A stretch of 64,000 nt of DNA from Castor canadensis (lineage: Eukaryota; Chordata; Mammalia; Rodentia; Castoridae), in the NCBI RefSeq assembly GCF_047511655.1, contig NC_133396.1, positions 134,115,490-134,179,489 on the forward strand. Direction: 5' to 3'. A program made the position numbers and the translations under genes. The notes under the pieces are model-generated. The model ran no database searches. It was not told the DNA's origin and saw nothing but the letters and a program-made list of their open reading frames with translations. Shown piece by piece: positions 1-13,400 of the stretch; position 1 is the stretch's first letter, and each line of letters opens with the position of its first letter.

Positions 1-201
1 AATAGGGGTATGTTTATCTTGAATCTCTCCAAACCTAAAGGCCGTAGGTTTTACAGGGTCTTTGACAATGATGTTAGATGGTTTAATCAGTTTTGCTATA
101 CATATAAGACTAAAATCATTTAGTCTTTTCTTCACATAGGAATCTTGCAATGTATGGTGCTTCCCATTCCTTAGTATTTGTTTCAGTCTCCTAGTTTCCT
201 C

Positions 202-226
202 TGTGTGTGTGTGTGTGTGTGTGTGT
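202..226. repeat. (TG)n microsatellite
   Basis: Twelve to thirteen uninterrupted TG units. Confidence 0.95.
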
Positions 227-455
227 AAACAATTTGGTGTCTTCATAGTTGTTTTTTGTGCAGCCTCCATGCACAGGTACCATCTGCTGACTATCATTAA
301 TTGATAATGGGAATCTACATCTTATTTCTATGTAGAGTCCACTCTTGCATGTTGTACTGATACCAAGCAATATAAAAGGCTGTTCCTTTCCACTAGAGGA
401 AATAACTTGTATTCTTGTTTCCAGTTTAGGTAAGGTGAAGTGGTAAATCCAGCCA

Positions 456-545
456 TGGAGAGCATAACAAAGTGATTAAAAGCACAGACTATAAAGCCAG
501 GCAGCCTGGTTCAAACTATGCTATGTTGCTTGTAGACAAAGTGCA
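456..545 (+). repeat. MIR SINE relic
   Basis: The phrase 'gattaaaagcacagact...agccaggcagcctggttcaaac' is the conserved MIR core in the plus orientation. Confidence 0.65.
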
Positions 546-1235
546 GAATCTGTACACTTGTTCTTATGAGGTTCATTGTATTATTTATGAAGCACTGGAC
601 ACACACAATGTGTTAGTATTCATAGGAGTTCAGTTTTAGAAGTCACACAAATGGAGGTATGGAGGGTGTGGCCTCTGGTGTTCCCAAGGCAGGCGGCTCC
701 TCCTCAGCCATCGATGCTGTCCAGCGTGTCTTGTACCCCTTCTCACAGTGCAAACGCAGCTCTTCTCTTGAGCCTCTGCTTTAGTCCAACAACACATCTG
801 CGCTGAAGGAAGAGATACCTTGCTTTTCCTCTCTTCTGTATTGCTTGATTCAAACTATACAAAAACAAAATTACTTTTACTACAAAGCATTTTTTAAATA
901 TATTACACCATTTTCCTAAAGGTCAGGCATGAATTCACTGAACCCAAATTTGAGACACATACCCTGGTACACTTCAGATTATTTTGAGCTTGTTTACTGA
1001 GGATTTGTGATAGATTAAACATGACTGTGATCTTTACCTTGGACTGCTTGCTTAGGAAACTTTGTTTCATCATGTATTTGCCCTTCCATTGGCTCTGTTG
1101 GTATGCCTAAGGGAGGGGTTGTTCTAGTTCCAGGATCAGTTTGATTAATGTTTAAATCTTTAGCTTATGAAAAATCATTTTAAGGTCTTCAGTAATGAAG
1201 TATTTTTTATTTGTGTGTGTATTTTCTTTTTTAAG

Positions 1236-1430
1236 GAGAGAGACAAAGCTGCAAGAATTATTCAGTCAGCTGTAATCAAATTTCTAAACAAACAGCGATT
1301 TAAAAAAGAGGTTAATGCAGCACTGGTCATTCAGAAATATTGGCGAAGATTCTTAGCACAGAGAAAATTATTAATGTTAAAAAGGGAAAAACTGGAAGTA
1401 ATTCAAAATAAATCAGCATCAGTTATTCAG
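1236..1430 (+). CDS. ASPM: ASPM exon 17
   Basis: The exon is 195 bp, phase 0 at both ends. Its acceptor is the T-rich run ending ttttttaag and its donor is CAG|gtatag. It encodes 65 residues starting [13 protein letters not shown] and holds two IQ motifs, including [16 protein letters not shown]. It splices in frame to GYWRRY at 8946. Confidence 0.93.
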
Positions 1431-4400
1431 GTATAGTATCCTGGACTAATATTTGAACTCAAACATTTTTGATGATATTCCTTAAGGAAAAAGGAAACTT
1501 GATAAAGATTTTGGTGATTATATTTTGGGGTTCTTTATTTAATACAGTTGTTCATTGATACCTGAGCAAGATTGATCCCAGGACCCTTTGCAGATACCAG
1601 AGTCTGGGCATTCTCATGTCACTTAAACAAAGTAGTGTATTTGCATGGGATTTAGTACATCCTCCTGTGTGTTTCAGATTATCTCCAGATTATGTACAAT
1701 TCCTAATACAATGTTAATACTGTGTATGTAGTTGTTACTCTGTTTGTCTGGGGAATGACGACAAGGAAAAAAGTGTATATATTCAGTATGGGCACATTTT
1801 GTTTTCTTGAATATTGTCGATCTGTCAGGTTGAGTTTGAGGATGTGGAACTTGAGGATATGTAGAGTATTTAACACCTCCTCATTATCTGAAAAACTCTT
1901 TACTGAGTTCAGCATACATAAGTCTGAAACAGAATTGAAATACCTACTTTGCTTTGAAGCAGAAGACATTCTAACTACCATTGTTTCTGCCTTCTTTGTG
2001 TTACATCACCCATTTCCAGTCTCTCATTCCATGTTGCACGCTGGCATGACACACCGTTCTAACTTGCATAGCAGTGTCGCTAAGCAAGCTCTTCTGCTTC
2101 CCTTTCCTAAGTCCTGAAAACTTCTCTTTTCAGACAAATGTACACATTTTCTTCTGTATCTTACTTGGTTGGCATTTCAAGGAAATAGTGCTTGTATAAT
2201 GAGTCAATAGAATGCCTACATCATTTTTTTCTTTTTAGTAAAAATTATGCAATATGTCTGTTACATATTATGCTTTGTAGCAATATTTCTAGATGCACAT
2301 AATACATGCTTTACATCTTTATAAATTAGTTTTTGATATTGTATTTTAATAATATTAGAGAAATGCCATTGGCGCTTTGTTACATAAATTTATCTGCTCT
2401 ATAAATGTGAAAGTTTTTGATTTTGGGTACTATAAATGATAGATGAATTCTGATTTAATTGTCTATTTCTCAGCCTTTTTTTAAAATATGAAGTATTATA
2501 TCTAGAAAATTACATGCAACAAAAATGGAGAGCCCAGTGGTTTTTGATAGAATGAGTGCCTATGTATCTACACTTGGGCAAGAAGTAAAATGTTGCCAGC
2601 TTCTGAGGAGTCATTTCCCAATCAATTAACTCTCCTGTCCCAGTCCTAGGTAACAGTTAGCTAATTTATACCAACCATACCTCTTTCCTATGTATCATCT
2701 TTTAAATATTGTACTTTATTTATTTATTTATTTTTGGGGGTGCTGCTGGGGTTTGAACTCAAGGTGTTTGCGTTTGATAGGCAGACCCTCGACTGCTTGA
2801 GCCATTCCCTAACTCTTTTCCCTTTAGTTGTTTTCAAATAGGGTCTCACATTTATGTCTGGGGCTGCCTACATGGTGATCCCTCCTATGTAAGCTTTCAC
2901 TGAGCTGGGATGACAGGCTCATGCCAAGACACCCAACTTTTTATTAGTTGAGATGTGGTCTCAAGAACTTTTTGCCTCGACTGGCCTTGAAATGTGATCC
3001 TCCTGATCTCCGCCTGAAGTAGCTAGGATTACCGGTGTGAGCCAGTTCACCTGGCTTAAACATAATTTTAAAATTTTATGTAGACTCAAATTCTTTTACT
3101 TGACATTATTACATTTATGAGATTAATCTGTATTGTTGAGTATAGTATAGCTGTGGTTTAGTTTTCATTGTGGAATACCGAAGTTTACCTGCTCTATTAT
3201 AGATGGATTTCTGACTGTCCAGTTTTGAGCTATTATGATTAGGAGTATTTCAAATGTGTCTTTTGGTATGAAATCTATTCATTCTGCTCAGTAAAGCATA
3301 ACTGCTTGTTTTTAGGGAATATGTATTTCAGTGTTAATAAATACTGCCAATGCATTTTCCAAAGTTCTGTGGTTGTACGAATTAGAAACCCAGCAGGCAT
3401 TTGCTGCAGTTGTATAACTTCACATTTATGTAAATATTTGGAAATTTATTTTTTATTTTCAGCTATTCTCAGAGCTACATAATAGTAGTCGGAGTAGTTT
3501 TCACTTGAATTTTCTTGATCATTAATGTTGTCAAACACCTTTTTATTTTGGAAATCTTTTGTATGGCATCATCTCAGATGACTTTAAGTTTTCATTTCAT
3601 TCTTTGCTTTCTTGTGGATTTAGGACAGATCTTTTTGTAGTGTAGCTCTTAGACCTTTGTTGGACATGTATATTGTAACTGTCATCTCCCTGGCTATGAG
3701 TGACTGTTTTATATCTTCCTAGAGGAGGGTTCTTTACTTTCTCTTATGGTTGGTATTTTTTATGTGCCATTTAAGGAATATCTTACAGATATTCTCCAAT
3801 ATTCTACATGTTTAAATATTCCACATTTAGATCTTGTGTGAAGTTAATTTTTGCATGTGATTGATTCAAGGGATCATTTGACCATTCTTGTTTTATGCAT
3901 GCATACTCAGTTATTTCAGTATGATTTACTGAAATTGTCAGTTTTCCTGTTGTCATATTAACTTAAGTATACATCTATTCTTTTTATAGTGTGTGTGTGT
4001 GTGTGTGTGTGGTGACATTCTTAAATATCTTTTTCCATTTTTTGTATGCTTTTCCTTCCATTCGTTCTTTTGTGTATGTTTGAGCCTTGCTTTCATTTAA
4101 CTATAACTTTATGTGAATTCTGGACACCTAGGTGATAAGTCCACCTTCTCTGTCAATATTTTGTAAATAATTTCCTTGATCAATAGCTTATTTCTTCTTT
4201 TTTTTCTTTTTAGTTGCTTAACAGGGTTTTTGCAGAGCAGTAGTATTTCATTTTCATGAAATCCAACTGTCATTTTTCCTTATTTATGGATTGTTATTTA
4301 ATGTCATACCCAAGTACTCTAGACATTCCACAGTTTTCTTCTTTTTTTTCTTTATTTTATTTTATCGTTTTTCCATTTACTTACATGTGTCTAAATTGTT

Positions 4401-7400
4401 TGCTGCCTTTCCCTCCTTCCCCCCCTACTTACGGGCAGAATCTGTTCTGCCGTCTTCTTCTCTGATTTTGTTTAAGAGAAAACATAAGAGATAATAAGAA
4501 AGACATAGTATTTTGTTACTTTGAGGTAAAGATAGTGTTGCTTCCATGCACTTGTGTTTTAAAACCCATATTGGTTCATCTCTGCCAGACTTCTTCATTA
4601 TTTCCTGGTCTCCTTGCAATAGTGGCCTCAGTCAGTTTATGATTACTATATTCACTCCTCTACAGTGAACACATAACCACATTAAAGATTTAGGTTTCTT
4701 TCCATTTCCTATTCCTCCAGTACACATCTCCCCCTAGTGTGTGAGCCATGTCCAATAATATTGCTGCATTTGTTTTAGGTTGAAAGTCCTCATATGAGGG
4801 AGAACATGCACTTTTTGGCCTTCTGAGCCTGGCTAATTTAGCTTAAGATGATGTTCTTCACTTCCATCCATTTACTTGTGAATGACAAAATTTCATTCTT
4901 TGTGACTGGGTAAAATTCCATTGTGTATAAAACCACATTTTCTTAATCCATTTATTGGTAGTGGGGCATCTTGGCTGTTTCTATAGATTGGCTATTCTAA
5001 ATTTAAACCTGTGGTCTATTTTGTGTTAATTTTGACTAAGGCATGGGGATTAGATCAAAGTATACTTTCTTTTTAATGTTTAGATGTCCAATTCCACCAC
5101 CATTTGTTGAAAAGAATATTCTTTCTCCATTGAAATGTCTTTTAGCTTAGTTAAAAACCATTTAGCCATATTTGGGTGGCCAGTATATACATGCTGATAA
5201 TTTCACAGTGCTTTGGTTAATGTAGCTTTAGAAGTAAACCTTGAAAGTGGTTCTTCCAACTTTACCCTTTTCCAGGTGGATTGGGCTATTCTTGTTCCTT
5301 TGTCTTTCCACATAAATTTTATATTCAGCTGTTGTATATCTTTAAAAAATCCTGCCATATTTTTGTTGTAATTGCATTCCATTTTAGCGATTTGGAGGAT
5401 AACTGGCAGCTTTTATGAGTTACTTTCTGGTCTATGAAGTTGTGGCATGCCATGCATTTAGAGCTTTCATTTTTTTTTTTTCATTCCTTTTTTATACTTT
5501 CTAAGTATCTCATTGATTTTGGAGCTGTTATAGTTGGTATTGGTTTTAATTTGGGTTTCTATTTGTTAATTGTTTTTTATAGACATTTTTGTGTGTTAAC
5601 TCTGTGACTTACAGTGTTGCTAATAAAATTACTTGGTTCTATGAAAGTTTTGTTTTAGATTCCTTGGGATTTTCTACAGTCATTCCTGTTTTACTTCTTT
5701 TCCAATTTATATTTCCCCCTTATTTCATTGGCTAAGAATTCCAACATGATGTCAGATAGGTGTGAGGAAGTTCATACTTTACATATTCTCAGTGCAGTAT
5801 TCACATTAAATATGACATGAGCTTTAGTTTGTTTTTTTCTGTTAATATAATCATTCCAGCTTTTCCTTGACTATCACTTACAAGGTATTTTTTTTCTCCC
5901 TTTTACATATCTGTAATATATGAAGTGATTTTTTAAATAGACAGTCTACAGTTTCTTATTTGAAAAAAATCTGGGTTTTTTTGGATTTTTTATTTATTTG
6001 TTTGTTTTCGTATGTGGTCGTAGCTAGGCATGACTTACCCAGGGCCTCACACATGCTAAGGAAGCACTGTCATTGAGCTAAACCTCCCATCAACCCTGAA
6101 TTTTAATTGATGTTTTAGGGTCTTTGTATTCTAAGTATTCGTTGGTGAATCCTAGGTCTAATTTAGTATTTGTGTCTGAATGTGCCCACTCCTTCATTTT
6201 TCTGTTTCCCATTTCCTATTATTTTATTTACTTAAACACATTTTGGTATTCCATTTTAGTTCATTTTCTTTTTAACTACATTGCTTTATATAGTTTTTGG
6301 TGGTTGCTGTAGGGATTATAGTATACATAGCCTTTTACACTTAGCAGTAATTTTTATACTTACATTCAGTGTAGAAAACTATCATTGTATTGGTTCCTTT
6401 ATATCCTGCACCTTACCACTGTGTTTATCTTGTGGTTGTCCCACTTGTTACAGTTATAGACATTAAAAACCATGGTGAGAATTTCCTGATATGTTGATGT
6501 AGCTCCTAATCATTTATTGCTTTGCTTTTATTTCCAGTGTTGCAAGTTCTCTTAGTTTTCCTCCCTTTCGTCAAGAATATTATTTCGCACATTCATTTTT
6601 TTTTTATTTTTAATTTTTTGGCGGTGCTGGGGTTTGGACTTAGGATTTCATCCTTGCTAGGCGGGTGTTGTATGGCTTGAGCCACACCTCCTGCTCTTAC
6701 ATTCATTCTGGACAGATATTTTCACTGGTACACAGTTCTTTAAAAATGTTTCATCATCCGTGTCTCTGGTTTTACTGTTTTCTGATGAAGTGTTTTCATT
6801 GGAATCAGTATTGCTCTACAGGTAATGTTCTGCTTTCCTCTATTGGTAATGTTGGCTACTTTTTAAGCACTTGGATTTGTCACTAGTTTTTGATTTGTAT
6901 TGTATTGAATCAAGTGGAAAGTACTGACATCTTAACCATACTGAGTCTTCCTGTACATGAACAGGAAGTGTTATACAGTGTTATCTGTGAGCTTTTGCTC
7001 ATGTACATCTTACACATATTATGCTAAATGTCTACCAATTTCATTTTTTGCTGCTAATGTAAATGATGTTAATGTAAAAGCTGCTTATTTTTAATAGACA
7101 TCACAGTGCTGATAAAATCTCTATTGGAATATGCAACGTTGTTAGAAGAAGAGGTGAGCTTGTCTTTCTGTTGTAAAAAATAATTAACATTTGGCAGAAG
7201 ACTAGTCATAGTACGGTAGAAAACAAACTGCCCACACTGAGTTTTCAATCTCATTTCTAGGTTATTACAAACAAATATCTAGGGTCAGGGGCAGAAAGGA
7301 CAAAGATTGATATCTACAATTCTGAGTCCTATTTCCTCTGTACTTTTTACCTTATTTCTTTTATGGCAACTTAATAATACTTACAATGAGTTTGTAGTTC

Positions 7401-10400
7401 TCAGAGTCATTTTGCACAAATGATCTGGGCTATACCTAGAGACATGTAGTAATTTCTTACACATCTCCTATGGTCCAAGGAATGGTGAGGTATTCACATC
7501 ATGTCCTGACAGGCTGAAGAGTAGGAGCAAAACCCATGTGATAGAAGGCGTAAAAGGCATGGGAAAAGGTCAGCAGCAATGCATGTGCTCTGCATATCTC
7601 TCCTTACCCTTGGATAGGTGTGCTTGGGCCAGCACAACTGCATTCACAACAGACGGTGCTGTATGTGAGTGAGGAGCCCAGTCCTTACTGTTTCACTTAT
7701 ATGTAAGAAAAAAAATAAGATTCAGTAGGGAGCAACACCTGCCTTCAAATCAGAGCAGTGCTTGTAGTGTTCTGGACAAGGTTACTACAAGAATATTCAG
7801 AGTTTTATTACCAGTAGCAAGAGTGGGGTTGGGGAGTGTCATTTAGATACCAGGAACTGAAATCAACTGGAGATCTTGAGCCTGCTTATTGTTAGGCTAA
7901 TTAAGGGTTTTTCAAATTATTTCTCTTATTCATATGTGCATACAATGTTTGGGTCATTTCTCCCTCCTTCCCCCCCCCCCCCCCGCCTCCTCCCTTTCCC
8001 TCCGCCCCTTCCTTCTCCCCCCCACCCCCTCCCTACCAGGCAGAAACTATTCTGATCTTATCTCTAATTTTGTTGAAGAGAGAGTATAAGCAATAATAGG
8101 AAGGACCAAGGGTTTTTGCTAGTAATTTTATTCTTAATGAAAATAAAAACTCTGAAAATTATCTTGATCGTATATTTCTCAAACTCCTATACAATCATCC
8201 CTTGGTAGCCATAGGGAATTTGTTCTTGGACCCCAGCACATACCGAAACAAGCACATGCTTAAAAACATAAATTTACCATATGAAATATCATAATAAATT
8301 CATCCTCCTGTATACCTAATCCTCTCAAGATTACTTCTGATACAATGTAATGCATTGTGTAAATGGTTCTGTGTAAATAGTCGTTATGCTTTATTGTTCA
8401 GGAAAAATGACAAGAAAAAATCTATACGAGTTCTGTACAGACACATTTTCTTTTTTAGGGGAGCACTTTCCACCTAAGGTTGTTTGGACTGTTAAATGAG
8501 GAGCCTATGCATAGAGGGCCAACTATATTCATATTACCAAATCTGTAATGTGAAAATACAGGATGCCATTTACCAATCAGTGTAAGATAGTGTAGCACCC
8601 ATGAAATAAAGGGAACATACAAGATCTAGATAGTCATAGGAAATTAGAGTCAAGAAATAGCCAAAAAGATTTCAGTAGTTTTCTTATATGTTGCTTTTTT
8701 TAATGACTATGATACAAATGTAGTGTAAATATAATGAGGACCAAGGTGGATTTCTGAGTTGGCTAGAGATGATCAATGTAAAAACAAACCTCAAACCACA
8801 GAGATGTATCTAGCAAAAAATATATTGATTTTAAAGTTTAATGTGTTCATTTTTAAGCAAAATGTAAGAAAATTAGTATTTTCAAAAGGGTTAAGTTTAA
8901 AAAACTATATCTATTTTACTTTGTATCCTATCTTACCTTTCTTAGGGGTACTGGAGAAGATATTCCAGCAGAAAAAGGTTTCTGAGACTGAAATATTATG
9001 CAATCATCCTACAATCCAGGATAAGAATGATAATTGCTGTTGCATCTTATAAACGGTATCTTTGGGCCACAGTTACAGTTCAGCAGCATTGGCGTGCTTG
9101 CTTAAGAAGAAAACAAGACCAGCAAAGATATAAAATGCTGAAATCATCATCCCTTATAATCCAGGCTACATTCAGAAGATGGAAGCGGCATAAAATGCAA
9201 TTACAAACAAAAGCTGCAATAATCTTGCAGAGAGCTTTTAGAAAATGGCATATCAGGAAACGAACAAAAGAAAAGTCAGCTGTTGTTATACAGTCATGGT
9301 ACAGAATGAACAAGGAATTACGAAAGTACGTTTATATCAGGTCTTGTGTTGTTATCATTCAAAGAAGATTTCGGTGGTTTCAAGCCCAAAAGTTATATAA
9401 AAGGAAAAAAGAATCTGTACTGACCATCCAGAAATACTTCAGAGCATACCTGAAGGGAAAGACTGAACGCACCAGCTATTTGCAGAAACGAGCTGCAGCC
9501 ATTTGCATACAGGCTGCTTTCAGGAAAATGAAAGCTAATAATTTACACCGACGAACTAGAGCTGCCTGTGTTTTGCAGTCATATTGGAGAATGAGACAGG
9601 ACAAACTGCAATTTTTAAACCTAAGGAAGATTGTTGTCAAATTGCAGGCACATGTAAGAAAACATCAGCAGTTGCAGAAATATAAGAAGATGAAGAAAGC
9701 AGCCCTTGTAATTCAGACTCATTTCCGAGCTTACATTTCAGCCAGGAAAGCTCAAGCATCTTATCAGAAAACAAGATCTGCTGTCATTGTCCTACAGTCT
9801 GCATATAGAGGGATGCAAGCCAGGAAAACGTGTGTTCACATCCTCAAATCTATTATAAAGATCCAATCATATTACCGTACTTACATTTCCAAAAAGAAAT
9901 TTCTGACCTTGAAAAATGCTACAATAAAGTTGCAGTCAATTGTCAAGATGAAACAAACACGTAAAGAATACTTAGGTCTAAGAGCAGCTGCACTGTATAT
10001 CCAGAGGTGGTATCGTTCCCAAAAGATGTCTGCACAAAGGAGAGAGGAATACATACATATGTGTGAATCTTGTATCAAACTGCAAGCTCTAGTTAGAGGG
10101 TACCTGGTCCGAAAGCAGATGAGAGTGCAAAGGAAAGCTGCTGTTTCACTGCAGTCTTACTTCAGAATGAAAAAGATGAGGCAGCAGTACCTGAAAACTT
10201 ACAAAGCAATCCTTGACATTCAGAATTACTATCGTGCATACAAAGCACAAGTCAATCAGAGGAAGAATTTCTTGCGAGTCAAAAGAGCAGCTACTTGTTT
10301 CCAAGCAGCTTACAGAGGTTATAAAGTACGCCAGCTAATCAAGCATCAGTCTGTTGCAGCTCTTAAAATTCAAACTGCTTTTAGAGGCTACAGAAATAGG

Positions 10401-13400
10401 GTGAAATATCTATCTATGCTTCAGTCTGCTGTCAAGATTCAGAGATGGTACAGGGCACACAAGACTGTTTGTGATGTAAGAACACAGTTTTTAAAGACCA
10501 GGATTGCTGTGATTTCTCTCCAGTCCGCCTATCGTGGCTGGAAAGTCCGGAAGCAGCTCAGGAGGGAACATGAAGCTGCAATGAAGATTCAGTCTGCTTT
10601 TAGAGTGGCCAAGGCCCGAAAACAGTTCAGGTTGTTAAAAACAGCAGCATTAGTCATCCAGCGGCATCTAAGAGCCTGGGGTGCAGGAAAGAAGCAACAA
10701 ATGGCATACCTTGAGCTCCGCCATGCAGCTTTGGTGATTCAGTGTACATGGAGAGGAAGAACGCTGAGGAGACAGATTGAAAGGCAGCACAAAAGTGCTG
10801 TCATCATTCAGTCATACTATAGAATGCATCTTCAACGAAGGAAGTGGAAAACCATGAAAAAAGCCGCTTTTCTGATTCAAATGTATTATAGGGCTTACCA
10901 TATTGGAAAAGAACAACACTGTTTATATTTGAAAACAAAAGCAGCCATAGTTTTGCAGTCAGCTTACCGTGGTATGAAAGTAAGAAAAAGAATAAAGACT
11001 TACAACAGAGCTGTAGTCACTATACAGTCTAAATACAGAGCCTACAAAACCCAACAGAAATACACAACCTATAGAAGGTCAGCCATTGTAATTCAGAGAT
11101 GGTATCGAAATACTAAAATTGCAAACCGTCAGCATAAGGAATATCTCAATTTAAAGAAAACAGCGATTAAAATCCAAGCTGTTTATAGAGGTATTAGGGT
11201 AAGAAGGCATATACGACATAAGCACAAGTCAGCTACTCTTATTAAAGCCACGTTTAAAATGTATCAGTTGAGAGTAAGATACCATGCAATGAGAAGAGCA
11301 GCTGTTGTAATTCAAGCAAGATACAGAGCATATCATCAAGGCAAAATTCATCGTGAAAAGTACCTGACAGCTTTAAAGGCTATTAATACTCTTCAGGCAA
11401 GTTTTAGAGGAGCAAGAGTTAGACAGGCTCTAAGAAAGAGACAGATTGCAGCCACTCTCATTCAGTCATACTTCAGAAGACACAGACAGCAAACATATTT
11501 TAACAAGTTAAAGAAGGCAACCAAAGCAGTACAGCAGAGATACCGAGCAGTGAAGGAAAGAAACATACAATTTCAGAGGTACAACAGGTTGAGGCATTCT
11601 GCAGTAAGCATTCAGGCTGCTTTTAGGGGGATGAAAGCTAGGAGACATTTAAAAACTATGCATTTAGCTGCCACTCTTATTCAGAGGAGATTTAGAACTC
11701 TAACGATGAGAAGAAAATTCCTCTCTTTTAAAAACACTGTTATTTGGATTCAGAGAAGATATCGTGTACATCTTGCAAAACGTCACTTACAACAATTTTT
11801 TCAGTTACATAAGGCAGTTATTAAGATCCAGTCATCATTCCGAGGATGGAGGGTGAGGAAAAAGATGCAAGAGATGCACAGGGCTGCTACTTTGATCCAG
11901 GCTATTTTCAGAATGCACAGAGCACGTGTGAGATACCAGGCTTTGAAACAGACCTGTCTTGTGATCCAAAAGCGATACCAAGCAAACAGAGCTGCGAAAC
12001 TGCAGAGACTGCATTTCATCAGACAAAGATGTTCTGCTGTGATCCTCCAGGCTGCCTTTAGGGCTATGAAAACTAGAAGGCATTTGAAGAAAATGCATTC
12101 CTCTGCAACCCTTATTCAGAGCAGATTTAGATCTTTAGTGATGAGGAGGAGGTTCATTTCTCTCAAAAAATCTGCCATTTTTGTTCAGAGGAAGTATCGA
12201 GCCGCCGTATATGCAAAGCATAAATTGCACCAATTCTTGCAGTTGCGAAAGGCAGCCATTACAATCCAGTCCTCTTACCGGCGACTGATGGTAAAGAGGA
12301 AGTTACGAGAAATGCACAGGGCTGCTGTTCTCATTCAGGCGACTTTTAGAATGCACAGAACGTACATTACGTTTCACATTTGGAAGCGTGCCTCAATTCT
12401 AATTCAGCAGCATTATCGAGCATACAGAGCTGCAAAATTGCAAAGAGAGCATTTCACCGGACAGTGGCTTTCCGCTGTGGTCATTCAAGCTTCTTATAAA
12501 GGAATGAAAGCCAGACAGGCGCTAAGGGAGAAACACAGAGCTGCTGCTGTAATACAAAGCACATATAGAATGTATAGGCAGTATTATTTCTTCCAGAAGC
12601 TTCTGTGGGCTACAAAAGTCATACAAGAGAAATACAGAGCAAATAAAAAAAGACAGAAAGCGCTTCAACTCAGTGCATGTAAGAAAGAGCTAACTTGTGC
12701 TCAGGCAAGTTTTCAGGATGTAACCATAAGGAAACAAATTGAGGAACAACAGGAGGCTGCAGTTATTATTCAAAAGCATTTTAAAGCCTTTAAGACAAGA
12801 AGGCATTATCTCCACCTGAGAGCAGCAGTGATTTCTGTTCAGAGAAGGTACAGAGTGTTGATTGCCACACGTACTCAAACATTCACTTCAATAGAGTCTT
12901 CTGACAGAGGCTTTAAGGTAAGAAGATCTGTCCAGTATATGCACCTGGCCGCCACATCATTTCATTCATTCATTCTGCCCAGAGGTCACATGTCAGAGTA
13001 AAAGAGAAAAAAAATTTAGCAGTTCAGAAATCTATATGAGCTGTGTTCAAACTGCCTTTAGAGGCTTGAAATTTAGAAACTGAGAAACATCTAAAGAAAA
13101 GAGGTAATCATTGTTAACTAATCTGCATTGACTGCTAGAGAATTATAACTATTAAAACTCAAAGTGGGGACTATGATAAAAAGTGGCATAATACTTTGTT
13201 TGTCTACAGGAAGCAGGTGGCACCATTCACTGACAGGGAACAGAGGCAAGAGCAGGTTTTGAGTTGAGAGTACATGAAGTCTGAAGTAGGATGTCTAGTA
13301 AGCGAGGAGTTTGGCCCTGTTTGTCTGAAAGTGTAGTGAGGGTTGTAGAGTTGGTTTTGTATGTTAGCACACGTTAATTGCAGTTGTGGAAGTAGTGGCA

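Larger units (their letters stand above)
1..1235 (+). other. ASPM intron 16 (3' part)
   Basis: No coding exon is recognisable here. It holds a (TG)n tract at 202-226 and a MIR relic at about 456-545; the rest looks like unique intronic DNA. Confidence 0.6.
3058..6590 (-). mobile_element. Old L1 fragments with a younger rodent L1 3' end inside
   Basis: Minus-strand L1 ORF2-like phrases recur, such as 'caccaccatttgttgaaaagaat' near 5095 and 'tttgtaaataatttccttgatc' near 4162. The piece at about 4330-4985 is a younger L1 3' end: reversed, it matches the L1 at 33.3-33.96 kb through the end of ORF2 and the 3' UTR. Borders are approximate. Confidence 0.6.

Noticed and set aside
1722-2117. A 131-codon plus-strand open frame in ASPM intron 17
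   Set aside because: Its first part is the Tigger remnant and the rest shows no conserved protein or splice sites.
9027-13001. A single-exon gene of 1,324 codons starting at the ATG at 9027
   Set aside because: The coding frame runs back in phase to an acceptor at 8944-8945 with conserved ASPM residues, so the ATG is internal. The last 28 codons lie past a strong donor in decayed sequence.
12999-13001. TAA as a true truncation that makes ASPM a pseudogene
   Set aside because: All downstream exons keep open, phase-compatible frames with conserved protein and splice sites, and a phase-0 donor lies upstream. Skipping the damage is the simpler reading.
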